Shown in pieces: positions 1-10,009 of a DNA stretch of 64,000 nt (position 1 is the first letter of the stretch; each line of letters starts with the position of its first letter). A program made the position numbers and the translations under genes. Location of the stretch: assembly GCA_903907995.1 (NCBI GenBank), contig CAIVQH010000018.1:56755-120754 (forward strand). Reading direction: 5' to 3'. The DNA comes from an uncultured Verrucomicrobiota bacterium. Its GTDB lineage: Bacteria > Verrucomicrobiota > Verrucomicrobiia > Limisphaerales > UBA9464. The notes beneath the pieces are model-generated. The model made no database searches and had not been told where the DNA came from. It worked only from the letters and a program-made list of their open reading frames with translations.

Positions 1-1
1 C

Positions 2-346
2 ATCATCAACCAGATCAACAGCACCCATGCGGTGTTCCATCTGGATGCGGAAACCATCATCCGCCTCAAGAACTCCGGGGTCAGCCAGAACGTGATCGCC
101 TACATGCTCGGCACCGCCAACGCCGTTGCCACGCAGGCGCCGCCCCCGCCTCCTACGGAGACGGTGGAGGTCGCACCCGGGCCCGATTATGTCTATGAAC
201 GGGGCGAATGGGTTTGGAACGGCGCGGCCTGGGTCTGGGTCGGCGGTCGCTGGGTGGTACCGCCGTATCGTCATGCCGTCTGGGTGGAGGCGCATTGGGT
301 TGCCGGCCGGCACGGCTGGTACCGTGTTCCAGGGCATTGGCTGTGA
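2..346 (+). CDS. YXWGXW-repeat-type protein, C-terminal part (5' end outside window)
   Basis: Frame is open from base 2; W/G-rich tail YVYERGEWVWNGAAWVWVGGRWVVPPYRHAVWVEAHWVAGRHGWYRVPGHWL resembles YXWGXW repeat proteins. Confidence 0.7.
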   Translation: MINQINSTHAVFHLDAETIIRLKNSGVSQNVIAYMLGTANAVATQAPPPPPTETVEVAPGPDYVYERGEWVWNGAAWVWVGGRWVVPPYRHAVWVEAHWVAGRHGWYRVPGHWL

Positions 347-655
347 TCTTAGGGAGATGCGCCGGGCCGGAGGGCCGACCGGTTGCACGGCCCGCTGAAG
401 CCTGTCAATCAGGGTGATACAAACATGAATTTTTTCACCTTCAGAAGCAGGAATCATTTGACGTCGGGCTTCCACGTTTACAAAGTAAAAATGCGCCTGC
501 GACGTCGGAAGAAATTCCGGGGGTTCCTGGCGCCGCCGCTCCGAAATTAGCCGGTCCGCTAAAATGCACCGGAGCGGCGAAGTTTTTCCTGGAGCTCCCA
601 AGCTATCGTGTAACCACCGAGGACGCTTTAGCGTCTGCGCAAAAAAGTCACCGGA

Positions 656-952
656 ATGTCCCTGAAAATTGCCATCGAAAGCATCCTCAAACACCGTGAA
701 CCCGTGCCGTTCTCCCATGTCCGAGCGGTGGGTGGCACCACGGTGGGTGGGGGCCGGTGGCTGCTGTTGGAACGTCAGGCGATCACCGCGATTGAAAATC
801 AGCGGAGCACGTTCTTCGTCCTTAAGGACGGCCGCGAGGTGGCCGTGGTCGTGGGCACCTCGCCCACGGGCATCAAGTATCTCACGACGGCGGCCGATGG
901 TGAAATCCCGGAGGCACTGCTGGGCTTGCCGGACCATTATACCAGGCCTTGA
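656..952 (+). CDS. Small conserved protein, possibly DUF3892-like
   Basis: 98 aa ORF; ...VAVVVGTSPTGIKYLTTAADGEIPEALLGLP resembles the DUF3892 tail pattern; assignment tentative. Confidence 0.5.
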   Translation: MSLKIAIESILKHREPVPFSHVRAVGGTTVGGGRWLLLERQAITAIENQRSTFFVLKDGREVAVVVGTSPTGIKYLTTAADGEIPEALLGLPDHYTRP

Positions 953-1061
953 GCCGCGAATTAGTTCCCCGCGGAAACACGGGCACCACCCGTACGGGCG
1001 ATCTTGTGAACAATTCGGGCTTGCCGACTGACAGTACTCTTATATCAATGCGCCCGAGCAC

Positions 1062-1433
1062 ATGGACCCCAAGCAGGAAAAAGCCGGCGTTGACTGGGAA
1101 TCGTTCCAGTTCGCCGCGCTTTTGTGCGCCTTCGGGATCGTCCTGCTGCTGGTGGTCTTTCTGACGCCGGATGCCGCCCACCGCAATGTTCGCGCGCTGC
1201 TGAGCGTGGCCAGTGGCTCACCCTGGCGGCGTTGGGGTGATTGGCCGGCTGCCTGGTGCAGCTTGAAAATCATCCTGCTCAGCCTCGCCGGATTCCTCAT
1301 TCTGTTCCCCCATGCGATGGTGTTGCGCCTGCAACAGCGGCACACGCTGTCCAACCTGATCATGGCGGCCACGCCCTTCCTGTTTCCGGTCTACCTGATC
1401 GGGGTTTACTGTCTCATCAAGTCGCTCCTTTGA
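1062..1433 (+). CDS. Hypothetical membrane protein
   Basis: 123 aa, three hydrophobic stretches (FAALLCAFGIVLLLVVFL, IILLSLAGFLILF, FLFPVYLIGVYCLI). Confidence 0.6.
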   Translation: MDPKQEKAGVDWESFQFAALLCAFGIVLLLVVFLTPDAAHRNVRALLSVASGSPWRRWGDWPAAWCSLKIILLSLAGFLILFPHAMVLRLQQRHTLSNLIMAATPFLFPVYLIGVYCLIKSLL

Positions 1434-1473
1434 AGGGCCTTCGCCGTGTCGGCGAGAATCCGCCCGATGCCCA

Positions 1474-2424
1474 TCAGGCGGGCGGGGTGAGCAGATTTTC
1501 GAGCAGCGTATGCGCCGTCCGGCGCACCTGTTCCGAGCGGGCTTCAAGGCGCTGGTAGAGCTCGCTCCAGCCGGGATGCACCTGGTTCCGTTCCCGCCAG
1601 AGTGTCTTGAGCACGCGCTCCGTGCGTTCCACCTGCTGAATGGCCGACGCCAGCGATTCGCGGCCCTCGGGCAGGTCGGAAACCTGCCCGACGAAGAAGC
1701 GGCTGATACGCCGGTCGTCGAACACCGCGTGCAGCAGCGTTACCACGGTCTGCTCGTAGGCATACCAGCGGCGGCGCAGCATCTGTCCGAGGAATTCGTG
1801 GCCGAGGGCGAAGAATTCGGAGCGCGGCCGCTCGGTGTATTCGCGGATTTCCTGAGCTTCCGCGGGGAACCAGTTGTAGAGCAGCGCAAAGGTTCCGTAG
1901 GTGTCGATGAGCTGCTTGGAATGCCCGTGACCGGTCTCGATCTCACCGATGCAGACGTCCTGGCCGAGTTCGAGGATGATTTCCGGCAGGTCGGCCAGCC
2001 GGGAAAGCACTTCGCGGCCGGCGGCGGTGCCGTAATTGAAGTCGCCCGGGATGAGCCAATAGACGTCACCGGGCTGGCCGCGTTCGTAGGCAAGGCCGAG
2101 GCCGGAGTACCACATCTGGCAGGTATCCACGCACCACGCATCTACCAGGTCGGAGCCGGTAGCCACCGTCAGCTCGCGAAAACGGTGAAACCGGGCGTCG
2201 TCCGCCATCGCGTAATGCGTCTTCCGATCCATCACGGTCAGCGGACGGGCGTAGGCGTTGGGCCGTCCGGCGAGTTGCGCCACCAGCCGGTACAGCTCCT
2301 CCAGATCGGCGTAATCGTCGGGCTGGCGATACGGATAGATCACGACGGGATGGATACGGCCCTTGCGGGCGGCAGTGGACTTACCACCGACACGGTGGGC
2401 CGTGCGGGCTGTGGTCTTGGCCAT
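1474..2424 (-). CDS. Conserved hypothetical protein; N-terminus taken at MAKTTARTAHRV rather than the ORF-track TTG start
   Basis: Long ORF with good coding composition; upstream ORF extension lies in a dispersed repeat. Confidence 0.65.
   Translation of the reverse strand: MAKTTARTAHRVGGKSTAARKGRIHPVVIYPYRQPDDYADLEELYRLVAQLAGRPNAYARPLTVMDRKTHYAMADDARFHRFRELTVATGSDLVDAWCVDTCQMWYSGLGLAYERGQPGDVYWLIPGDFNYGTAAGREVLSRLADLPEIILELGQDVCIGEIETGHGHSKQLIDTYGTFALLYNWFPAEAQEIREYTERPRSEFFALGHEFLGQMLRRRWYAYEQTVVTLLHAVFDDRRISRFFVGQVSDLPEGRESLASAIQQVERTERVLKTLWRERNQVHPGWSELYQRLEARSEQVRRTAHTLLENLLTPPA
1668..1690. repeat. Perfect 9-bp-stem inverted repeat inside a CDS (CGGGCAGGT-cggaa-ACCTGCCCG)
   Basis: Read directly; encodes GQVSDLPE on the minus strand. 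Confidence 0.8.
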
Positions 2425-2508
2425 AGGTCTTACGGATCTGGGATTGGGCGCAGCATGCCCAACCCACAGCCGACAACAACCCGGAAATTGCTGGGAGGCT
2501 TCAACCGC

Positions 2509-2642
2509 CAACATCCAACTTTGAACGTCCAACGTTCAATGGAGGCGGTCGCAGTTTGAAGCCGCCCGCGCGGCAGCACCCGGATTATGAAGAACCAGAG
2601 GCTTCCGGCGTTGAACGTTGAAAGTTCAGCGTTGGACGTTGG
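2509..2642. repeat. Inverted doublet of dispersed repeat E (AAC(A/G)TCCAACTTTGAACGTCCAACGTTCAA)
   Basis: Left arm 2509-2539, inverted related arm 2611-2642. Confidence 0.7.
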
Positions 2643-2677
2643 TCGTTCAAAACATGGCCACCGATTGCCCTGAAGGC

Positions 2678-4000
2678 CTATTGCTTGGTCAGACGGTAAA
2701 ACACGGGCGTTCCCGAAGCAGGGGCGGTAAAGGTGAAATGATCGCCCGTCTGCGTGATGCCGGAAGTGATGGCTGACCACGAAGCATTGGCTTCCAGGGA
2801 GGAGGAGGTCTGCAGCCCGAAGCCGGTTGCCGTCGCGGTGAGCCAAGTGAGCACGACCTGATCACCGGAAAGCGCCTGCTCCAGCAAAGGGGAGGCAAGG
2901 GTGAGAAATTCGCCGGACTCCGAGGTGAGCGTCGCGCCGCTGGCGGCATCCGGGGTCAGGTTGAAGTGCAGCGTGTGCTCGAAATCCGCCATGGTGTTCA
3001 CCTGGGCGTAAACTGAACCACCCAACCCCTGGCTGGGATCGCTGCCGCCGCCGTTATTCAACGACTGGCTGGCGTAGAAGTAAAAATCACCCTTGGGCAC
3101 CACAATGGTCACGTTGAATGGCTCGTGGATGGTCAGCGAGTCGCCGGGGCCCGCATGGCGGTCAAGGCTGACACCGCCGAGATAGGTTCGTTCGATGGTG
3201 TCATAGCCGCCGAATTCGCCCTCACCGGGATGATGGACCGTACGGGGTGCCGAGTAGATGCTGATCTCCATGTGCGCGAAGGCCTGGGCCAGCGTTGGGC
3301 CGGTCGCGATCACGGTCGGGGATGAGACCGAGGTCGGCAAAAAGGACCCGGGCGGATTGGCGCTGATCTGGCCGTGCCAGACCCCCGAAAGGGTCAGGGT
3401 GGTGTCGGCCGAAGTGGTGACATAGTCGGCAATTTCCGAACTGGAAGTGGCCGACCCCTGCGCGCCGAAGCCGCTATAGGGCGGGGCGGGCGTCTTGGCG
3501 ACGCCCGGGCCACCCAGGCCGTAGGCCGACGAGTTGCGCAGGATGCCCGTGGCGAGGTTGGCGGCCGCATGAGTTGTGCCCGAGTAACCGATCCCCACTC
3601 CAACCGTCCCTCCGCCATCAATTGGAAACGATCCATTGTAGCCCGTCGTGTTCACGCCACCCGAATCGCCATGTTCCTGCGCGACCTGCGTACCCGTACC
3701 GACCTCGATCATGGGAATGAACGGGCGCACGGAATAGTAGCGGGTGTTCCCGCCGTTCTCGTAGTAGTAGGCGGAAATGGTGGCGTCAAGGATGCTGATG
3801 GCGCGGGCGCCCGCGAAGTGCGCGCCCTGGCTGGGATCTTGCAGATACTGGGCGTCCAGCTGCTCGAGCGTGAGCGTCCGGTCACCGAGCGGACCGGTGG
3901 CGGGTGCGGCCAGAGCCTGGCCGGCGGTCAGCGCCGCCAGAATCACGGTTGCAGGCAGAAAACAGGACGGTCGGGCGGCGACGGAGAAGAATTTCATCAT
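2678..4000 (-). CDS. Secreted hypothetical protein
   Basis: Signal peptide FLPATVILAALTAGQALA; C-terminal LEANASWSAI...GTPVFYRLTKQ typical of Verrucomicrobiota secreted proteins. Confidence 0.7.
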   Translation of the reverse strand: MMKFFSVAARPSCFLPATVILAALTAGQALAAPATGPLGDRTLTLEQLDAQYLQDPSQGAHFAGARAISILDATISAYYYENGGNTRYYSVRPFIPMIEVGTGTQVAQEHGDSGGVNTTGYNGSFPIDGGGTVGVGIGYSGTTHAAANLATGILRNSSAYGLGGPGVAKTPAPPYSGFGAQGSATSSSEIADYVTTSADTTLTLSGVWHGQISANPPGSFLPTSVSSPTVIATGPTLAQAFAHMEISIYSAPRTVHHPGEGEFGGYDTIERTYLGGVSLDRHAGPGDSLTIHEPFNVTIVVPKGDFYFYASQSLNNGGGSDPSQGLGGSVYAQVNTMADFEHTLHFNLTPDAASGATLTSESGEFLTLASPLLEQALSGDQVVLTWLTATATGFGLQTSSSLEANASWSAITSGITQTGDHFTFTAPASGTPVFYRLTKQ

Positions 4001-4260
4001 CCTCCGTTCGTCCTAGGTCGGGCGGCCTTTTCAGAAATCTTTCGGATTCGCTTGATTGACTGTCTTGATCGGCTTGCGGGCCAGATAAACAGCGTGAGAA
4101 ACCGTGAAATGCAGACGATTTGATGTAAAGCGGCCCAATTTTTCTCGTACTGCGCCCATGCCCAAGATTCCTGAAGGGAATCCAGCCATCAGCCAAGGGT
4201 TGGGGCGAAGCATCTACCTGGGAGGTCATTCGGAAAGAAGATCAACCGCAACGCGGTTGC

Positions 4261-4440
4261 AGGGCCTCGTACCCCAGTTGCTGCGATCCCTTCAGGGTCG
4301 AAACGCCATGGGCATTGACGCCCAGCGTAGGCGATTCCATCGCCAACACTGGGCTGAATGATCCCATCCTTTCAGGATGGCGGAAGGCGATGCATTGATC
4401 CCGCGCACCTAGACGTTCGGGCTGTCACTTGCGCGGGCAC
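4261..4440. repeat. Multi-hairpin intergenic element, locus K1
   Basis: CCCAGCGTAGGCGATTCCATCGCCAACACTGGG stem-loop followed by CTGAATGATCCCATCCTTTCAGGATGG; same order at 38043-38100. Confidence 0.65.
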
Positions 4441-4468
4441 CAGCCAGGTCTGGTTTGAAACTTCCTGC

Positions 4469-5752
4469 TCACGCCGAAACCGCGTCGCATTCCGCCTTCG
4501 CCTCCCCCAGCGGTTCCCCATAGGGCAGATCATCCGGTAGGGGCACCAGTTCGCGGATCCAATCCCAGAGCTGGGTGAAGTCCTTGTTCACATCGCCGGA
4601 AAGGCAGTCGGTGATCAGGCCGGCGGCTTCCGGATGGCGCTCGATGACTTCGCGGAAGGAAAACGCGGGCTCGTAAAAGGCGTACACCAGCTTGCGCATG
4701 TTCTCGACGCCTTCGCGCAGCATCCGTCCGTAGGGCGCAAACTGTTCCGCAGAAACATCGCCTGTGGCCAGGGCGGTGTGGACGGCTTCGCCGGCGAGCT
4801 GACCGCTCTTCAGCGCCAGCATCACACCGCTGCTGAACACGGGGTCGAGGAACGCGAAGGCGTCGCCCACCAGCAGCAGGCCCGGCGAGGCGCAGTGGCG
4901 GGAGTGGCGGCTGTACTCGCTCATGACAAAGTATTTCCCCACCGGCTCACCGACCGAGAGGTGTTCCCGGATCCACTCGTTCTGATTGACCTCGCGGTGG
5001 AAGATGTCCTTCGGCTCCCTGAGCCCGTCGCGGGTGAGATACTTGCCTTCGGCCACCACGCCCACGCTGACCATGTTGTTGTGCTGGGGAATATGCCAGA
5101 ACCAGCCCTTGTCCGGCACGTAGGCCACCGTGGTGTCGCCTTCGTCGATGCCTTCCCCGCGCTTCGAGCCCCGGTAGTAGGTCCAGACCGCGACCTTGTT
5201 GAGGTACGGGTCCGATTTGCGCCACCCGCGTCGGTTGGCGGCGAAGGCTTCCTTGCCGCTGCAATCGAGAGTGATGGGGGCGCGTACCTCATACGTCCGG
5301 CCGGACTTGTCCGTCGCCTCGACACCCACGACGCGGTCGCCCTCCATGAGCAGGCGGTTGACGGTGGTTTCTTCGCGCACCTCGGCGCCCTTTTCGCGGG
5401 CGTTGTCGAGCAGCAGCTGATCGAACTCGGAGCGCAGCACCTGCCACGTCTGCGCCACAGTCGCGCGGTCGTAGCGATTGAAGAAGTAGAACGGCTGCGA
5501 GCGCCGGCCATCCCGCTGCACGAACGTGACGCTGTACTTCTTCACGAAGCCCGAGGAGCGCATCTTGGGAATCATCCCGATTCGTTCGAGCGGCCCAAAC
5601 GTGAAGGGAATGAGCGATTCGCCGATGTGGTAGCGGGGGAACTTCTCCCGCTCGAGGATGAGGACCTTGTGGCCGTATTCGGCGAGGATGGCGCCGGCAC
5701 AGGAGCCGGAGGGACCGCCGCCGATCAGGATTGCGTCGTAGTTTTCAGTCAT
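4469..5752 (-). CDS. NAD(P)/FAD-dependent oxidoreductase, flavin-dependent halogenase / geranylgeranyl reductase-like
   Basis: N-terminal GGGPSGSCAGAILAEYGHKVLILERE (FAD-binding GxGxxG), GDAFAFLDPVFSSGV, and GWFWHIP matching the halogenase GWxWxIP motif. Confidence 0.85.
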   Translation of the reverse strand: MTENYDAILIGGGPSGSCAGAILAEYGHKVLILEREKFPRYHIGESLIPFTFGPLERIGMIPKMRSSGFVKKYSVTFVQRDGRRSQPFYFFNRYDRATVAQTWQVLRSEFDQLLLDNAREKGAEVREETTVNRLLMEGDRVVGVEATDKSGRTYEVRAPITLDCSGKEAFAANRRGWRKSDPYLNKVAVWTYYRGSKRGEGIDEGDTTVAYVPDKGWFWHIPQHNNMVSVGVVAEGKYLTRDGLREPKDIFHREVNQNEWIREHLSVGEPVGKYFVMSEYSRHSRHCASPGLLLVGDAFAFLDPVFSSGVMLALKSGQLAGEAVHTALATGDVSAEQFAPYGRMLREGVENMRKLVYAFYEPAFSFREVIERHPEAAGLITDCLSGDVNKDFTQLWDWIRELVPLPDDLPYGEPLGEAKAECDAVSA

Positions 5753-5812
5753 AAGATCAATTGCTAGGCGGCGGGAAACAGTCGTCGGCGCAGCCGGCGC
5801 CGACGGGCCGGT

Positions 5813-7210
5813 TCAGGCCGCCGGTTGCAGCGCCCCACGGAGGACGCGTTGCCGGGCAAAGAGGGTGAGCAGCGGGCCGGTCATCATGGTGGTCGTAAGG
5901 GCCATGATCACGAGCATCGCGAAGATGCGCGGCGAGAGGATGCCGAGATCGTAGCCGATGTTCAGCGCGATCAGCTCCATCAGGCCGCGCGTGTTCATGA
6001 GCGCGCCGAGTTGCAGGGACTCGCGCCAGCTCATCCCGGTAAATCGGGCCGTGACGGCCGTGCCGCCCAGCTTGCCGAGCGTCGCAACGCCGATGACGGC
6101 GAGGCAGACCGACCAGTCCTGCCAGCCGGACAGCAGGCCGATCTGCGTGCGGAGGCCGATAAAGGCGAAGAAAATCGGCAACAGCAGCACCGAGCTGAAG
6201 TTCTCGATCCGCAGTCCGAGCTTGTGCCGGAACTGGTGGGTGTCGGGCATGATCGTGCCGGCCAGGAACGAGCCGAACAGGGCGTGGATGCCGATCAGTT
6301 CGGTGCTCAGGGCCGCGAGAAGCAGGACGACGATGACCGTCGCCATGGTGCCCCGCGAAAGATCCTCCGCCGCGAGCCGGCTAGCTCCAAGGTGGCGACC
6401 GAGCAGGGGTTTGACGCCCCAGATCATTGCGGCGATGAAGCCCAGCACCAGCAGGATGCTCCAGGCCCAGCCGCCGAGGCCGACGGATCGCACGGTCGCC
6501 ACCACAAAGGCAAGGATGGTCCAGGCGGTGACATCACCCACCGCCGCGCACGTCAGCGCGGTGCTGCCCAGCGGTGTCTGCGTGAGGCCGCGTTCCTGCA
6601 GGATGCGGGCGAGCACCGGAAACGCCGTGATGCTCATGGAAATGCCCATGAACAGCGCAAACGCGGTAAAGCCCGCCCCGGGTGCCGCCAGCGTGCTGTA
6701 AAGGAACCACGCGGTGACCACGCCCATGACGTAGGGAATGACGATGCTGGCGTGGCTCACCATCACGGCCACATGCGCGCGATTGCGCACATGGCTGACG
6801 TCGAACTCCATGCCCACGGTGAACATGAACAGGCACACGCCGATCTGGCTCAGCAGCTTGAGCACGCCCAGGGAACCGGTGGGAAAGACGGACGCGAAAG
6901 CATCCGGCGCCAACACGCCAAAGAGTGAAGGCCCCAGCAGGATGCCGGCGACCATTTCGCCGACGACCGAGGGCTGGCCGATGCGGGTGAACAGCCAGCC
7001 GGTCAGCCGTGACACGATGAGGATGACGAGGAGCTGCACAAACAGCCGCGTCAGATCGGAGGCCGCGGCAGGACCGGCCGCACCACCCTTGCCGGCCGCC
7101 AGCATTTCGCCGCCCGGGAGCGGCAGGGCGTTGCCCAGATGGATCACCCACGCAATGACGGCTCCCGCCATGGCGAGGGTTGCGAGGTAGAAAATGGAGG
7201 CGCGCTTCAT
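5813..7210 (-). CDS. Cation:proton antiporter (CPA2 / Na+/H+ exchanger family)
   Basis: IGQPSVVGEMVAGILLGPSLFG, multiple TM segments, 465 aa. Confidence 0.85.
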   Translation of the reverse strand: MKRASIFYLATLAMAGAVIAWVIHLGNALPLPGGEMLAAGKGGAAGPAAASDLTRLFVQLLVILIVSRLTGWLFTRIGQPSVVGEMVAGILLGPSLFGVLAPDAFASVFPTGSLGVLKLLSQIGVCLFMFTVGMEFDVSHVRNRAHVAVMVSHASIVIPYVMGVVTAWFLYSTLAAPGAGFTAFALFMGISMSITAFPVLARILQERGLTQTPLGSTALTCAAVGDVTAWTILAFVVATVRSVGLGGWAWSILLVLGFIAAMIWGVKPLLGRHLGASRLAAEDLSRGTMATVIVVLLLAALSTELIGIHALFGSFLAGTIMPDTHQFRHKLGLRIENFSSVLLLPIFFAFIGLRTQIGLLSGWQDWSVCLAVIGVATLGKLGGTAVTARFTGMSWRESLQLGALMNTRGLMELIALNIGYDLGILSPRIFAMLVIMALTTTMMTGPLLTLFARQRVLRGALQPAA

Positions 7211-7333
7211 CAGGTGCCGCAGGGGACGGTCGCGTCGTACCGCATTCCGATCCGTAGCAACACTATCCGTTTGTGTCTTGTAACGGAAATAGCATTTGGC
7301 TATGGCATTGATAGCGATTCGCGATAAGAGATC

Positions 7334-8245
7334 ATGGACCTACGCCACTTCCGCTATTTCCAGGCCATCGCCGAGGAACTGAGTTTCACTGGCGCGGCGC
7401 GGCGGCTCAATGTCGTGCAGCCGGCCCTGAGCCGCGCGATCAAGGAGCTGGAGACGGAGCTGGGCGTGGAACTGTTCGCCCGCACGCGCCGGTCCGTCGC
7501 CCTCACCTCGGCCGGGCGGGTTCTGCTGGGCGAGACGGGACTGATGTTCGAGCGGCTGGACCAGGCCGTGCGCCGCGTCCGTCGCGCGGCCACGGGGGAG
7601 AGTGGTGAACTGCGTCTGGGATATATCGGGCCACCGACGCAGCGGTTCCTCGGGCGCCTGCTGGAGGAATACCACCGGCGGTGCCCGGAGGTAACGGTCC
7701 ATCTCGAGGAGCGCACGCCGGAACGCGTCTGGGAAATGGTGGCGAAAGGGCGCCTGGATGCGGGCCTGACCCGGCCGGTCCTGGCCCACACCGCGCTGCG
7801 CATGGAGACGCTGAAGCTGGGCGACGAACGGCTTTGTGCCGCCGTACCCCACGGCCACGCGTGGAGCGCCCGGAAGTCGCTTCCGTGGAGCCGTCTAGCC
7901 GCCCAACCGCTCGTGGTGCTCGCGCGGCGCGAAGGCGCGGGGCTGCACGACGAGATTCTGGCGGCGTGTCGGCGTGCGGGCTTCACCCCGCGGCTCGCAC
8001 ACACGCCCAGCCTCATCAGCACCGTGCTGCGGTTGGTCGAAAGCGGCGCCGGCATCGGCCTCATTCCCGACTGCCTGGCTGAAACCGATCCCTGCCTCCG
8101 CTGGAAGCCCGTCCAGCTCACGCCTGCGCGAACCATTCCGCTAGTCCTCGTCTGGAAGCAGGAACACGAGGAACCGCCTGCCAGCGCCTTCCGCACGTTG
8201 GTAGCGGAGTGGCTCCGGTCGGGTGAGCTGTGGCGGACGAAATGA
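7334..8245 (+). CDS. LysR family transcriptional regulator
   Basis: MDLRHFRYFQAIAEELSFTGAARRLNVVQPALSRAIKELETELGVELFART; divergent from antiporter. Confidence 0.92.
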   Translation: MDLRHFRYFQAIAEELSFTGAARRLNVVQPALSRAIKELETELGVELFARTRRSVALTSAGRVLLGETGLMFERLDQAVRRVRRAATGESGELRLGYIGPPTQRFLGRLLEEYHRRCPEVTVHLEERTPERVWEMVAKGRLDAGLTRPVLAHTALRMETLKLGDERLCAAVPHGHAWSARKSLPWSRLAAQPLVVLARREGAGLHDEILAACRRAGFTPRLAHTPSLISTVLRLVESGAGIGLIPDCLAETDPCLRWKPVQLTPARTIPLVLVWKQEHEEPPASAFRTLVAEWLRSGELWRTK

Positions 8246-8299
8246 GGCAAGCGGAACCGTCCGTACCCACCGGCCGTCCCACCGACGGGCCCTTGCCTA

Positions 8300-9940
8300 C
8301 TATCCGGCCAGCGCCTCCGTCACCAGCGCCTGCGCCTCGGTCACGATGCGTTGCAGGTGCGCTTCGCCCCGGAAGCTTTCGGCGTAGAGCTTGTAGATGT
8401 TCTCGGTGCCGCTCGGGCGGGCGGCGAACCAGCCGTTCTCGGCCACGACTTTGAGGCCGCCGATTTCGGCATGGTTGCCGGGGGCACGGGTGAGCTTGGC
8501 GGTGATGGGTTCGCCGGCGAGCGTGGTGCCTTTGACCGCCTCGGGGGAGAGCTTCTTGAGCTTGGCCTTCTGGGCCGGGGTGGCGGGCGCGTCGAGGCGG
8601 GTGTAGCTGGGCGCGCCGAGCTGCGCGGTGATTTCGGCGTAGTGCACGCCGGGGTCCTGGCCGGTCACGGCGGTGATCTCGGCGGCGAGCAGGCCGAGGA
8701 GCAAGCCATCCTTGTCAGTCGTCCAGGCGGTGCCGTCGCGCCGCAGGAAGCTCGCGCCGGCGCTTTCCTCACCGCCGAAGAGGCACGTGCCCTCGTAGAG
8801 TCCGGGCGCAAACCATTTGAAGCCCACGGGCACCTCCATGAGGCGGCGTCCCTGCTGGGAAACCACCCGGTCGATGAGGCTGCTGCTGACCAGCGTTTTG
8901 CCGATGACGGCCGCACCGAACCACTGCGGCCGGTGCTTGAGGAGGTAGCGGATGGCGACCGCGAGGTAATGGTTCGGATTCAGCAGGCCGGCGCTGCGGG
9001 TCACGATGCCGTGGCGATCCGCGTCGGGATCGCAGCCCCACGCGATGTCGAACTGGTCTTTCAGCCTCACGAGACTGGCCATCGCGAAGGGGCTGGAGCA
9101 GTCCATGCGGATCTTGCCGTCGTGATCCAGCGTCATGAAACTGAACGTCGGGTCCACGACCTGGTTCACGATGGTCAGGTTCAGCCCGAAGCGGTCCGCG
9201 ATGGGCTGCCAGTAGGGCAGGGAAGCGCCCCCCAACGGGTCCACGCCGATGCGCAGCCCGGCACTCTTGATGGCTTCCATGTCAATGACCGAGGCGAGGT
9301 CGCTGACATAGGGCGTGATGAAATCGTGCGCGTGCGTGGTGGCGGCCTTCAGCGCGCTGGCGAACGGCGTGCGTTTCACATCGCGGTTGCCACCGCGCAA
9401 CAGGTCGTTGGCGCGGTTTTGCACCCAGCCGGTGACGTCCGTGTCGGCGGGGCCGCCGTTGGGCGGGTTGTATTTGAAGCCGCCATCCTGCGGCGGATTA
9501 TGCGAAGGCGTGATGATCAGGCCGTCAGCGAGGCCGGCGGTCCGACCGTGGTTGAAACCGAGAATGGCATGGGAAACAACCGGCGTGGGCGTGAAGCCGT
9601 CGTTGGCCGCGATGAAGGTCTCGACGCGGTTGGCCGCAAGCACCTCCAGCGCGGTGCGTTCGGCGGGGCGAGAGATGGCGTGGGTGTCCTTGCCGACAAA
9701 GATCGGACCCCGATTGCCCTGCGCCTGCCGATAATCGCACACGGCCTGCGTGATGGCAGCGATGTGCGCGTCGGTAAAAGAGCCGTCAAACGGGGTGCCG
9801 CGGTGGCCGCTGGTCCCGAAGGAGACGAGCTGGTTGGGGTCGCCCAGATCGGGAGTGCGGTCGAGGTAGTCCCGCTCCAGGGCGGCAAGGTCAATGAGCA
9901 GGTCCTTCGGGGCGGGTTGGCCGGCTAGCGGGTGTGGCAT
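8300..9940 (-). CDS. pgm: Phosphoglucomutase (alpha-D-glucose phosphate-specific)
   Basis: [79 protein letters not shown] at 9940. Confidence 0.92.
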   Translation of the reverse strand: MPHPLAGQPAPKDLLIDLAALERDYLDRTPDLGDPNQLVSFGTSGHRGTPFDGSFTDAHIAAITQAVCDYRQAQGNRGPIFVGKDTHAISRPAERTALEVLAANRVETFIAANDGFTPTPVVSHAILGFNHGRTAGLADGLIITPSHNPPQDGGFKYNPPNGGPADTDVTGWVQNRANDLLRGGNRDVKRTPFASALKAATTHAHDFITPYVSDLASVIDMEAIKSAGLRIGVDPLGGASLPYWQPIADRFGLNLTIVNQVVDPTFSFMTLDHDGKIRMDCSSPFAMASLVRLKDQFDIAWGCDPDADRHGIVTRSAGLLNPNHYLAVAIRYLLKHRPQWFGAAVIGKTLVSSSLIDRVVSQQGRRLMEVPVGFKWFAPGLYEGTCLFGGEESAGASFLRRDGTAWTTDKDGLLLGLLAAEITAVTGQDPGVHYAEITAQLGAPSYTRLDAPATPAQKAKLKKLSPEAVKGTTLAGEPITAKLTRAPGNHAEIGGLKVVAENGWFAARPSGTENIYKLYAESFRGEAHLQRIVTEAQALVTEALAG

Positions 9941-10009
9941 TCCCGCGAAACTACCGTAGGGAACTGGCGGAAGCCAAGCGGGCAAGCGGGGAACGAGAGG
10001 GGGAAAATC

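Noticed and set aside
2430-2846. 138 aa minus-strand ORF
   Set aside because: Translates repeat E ([30 protein letters not shown]) and overlaps another CDS; a repeat-derived artefact.
4634-5767. 377 aa plus-strand ORF
   Set aside because: Antisense to the FAD oxidoreductase.
8351-9928. 525 aa plus-strand ORF
   Set aside because: Antisense shadow of phosphoglucomutase.
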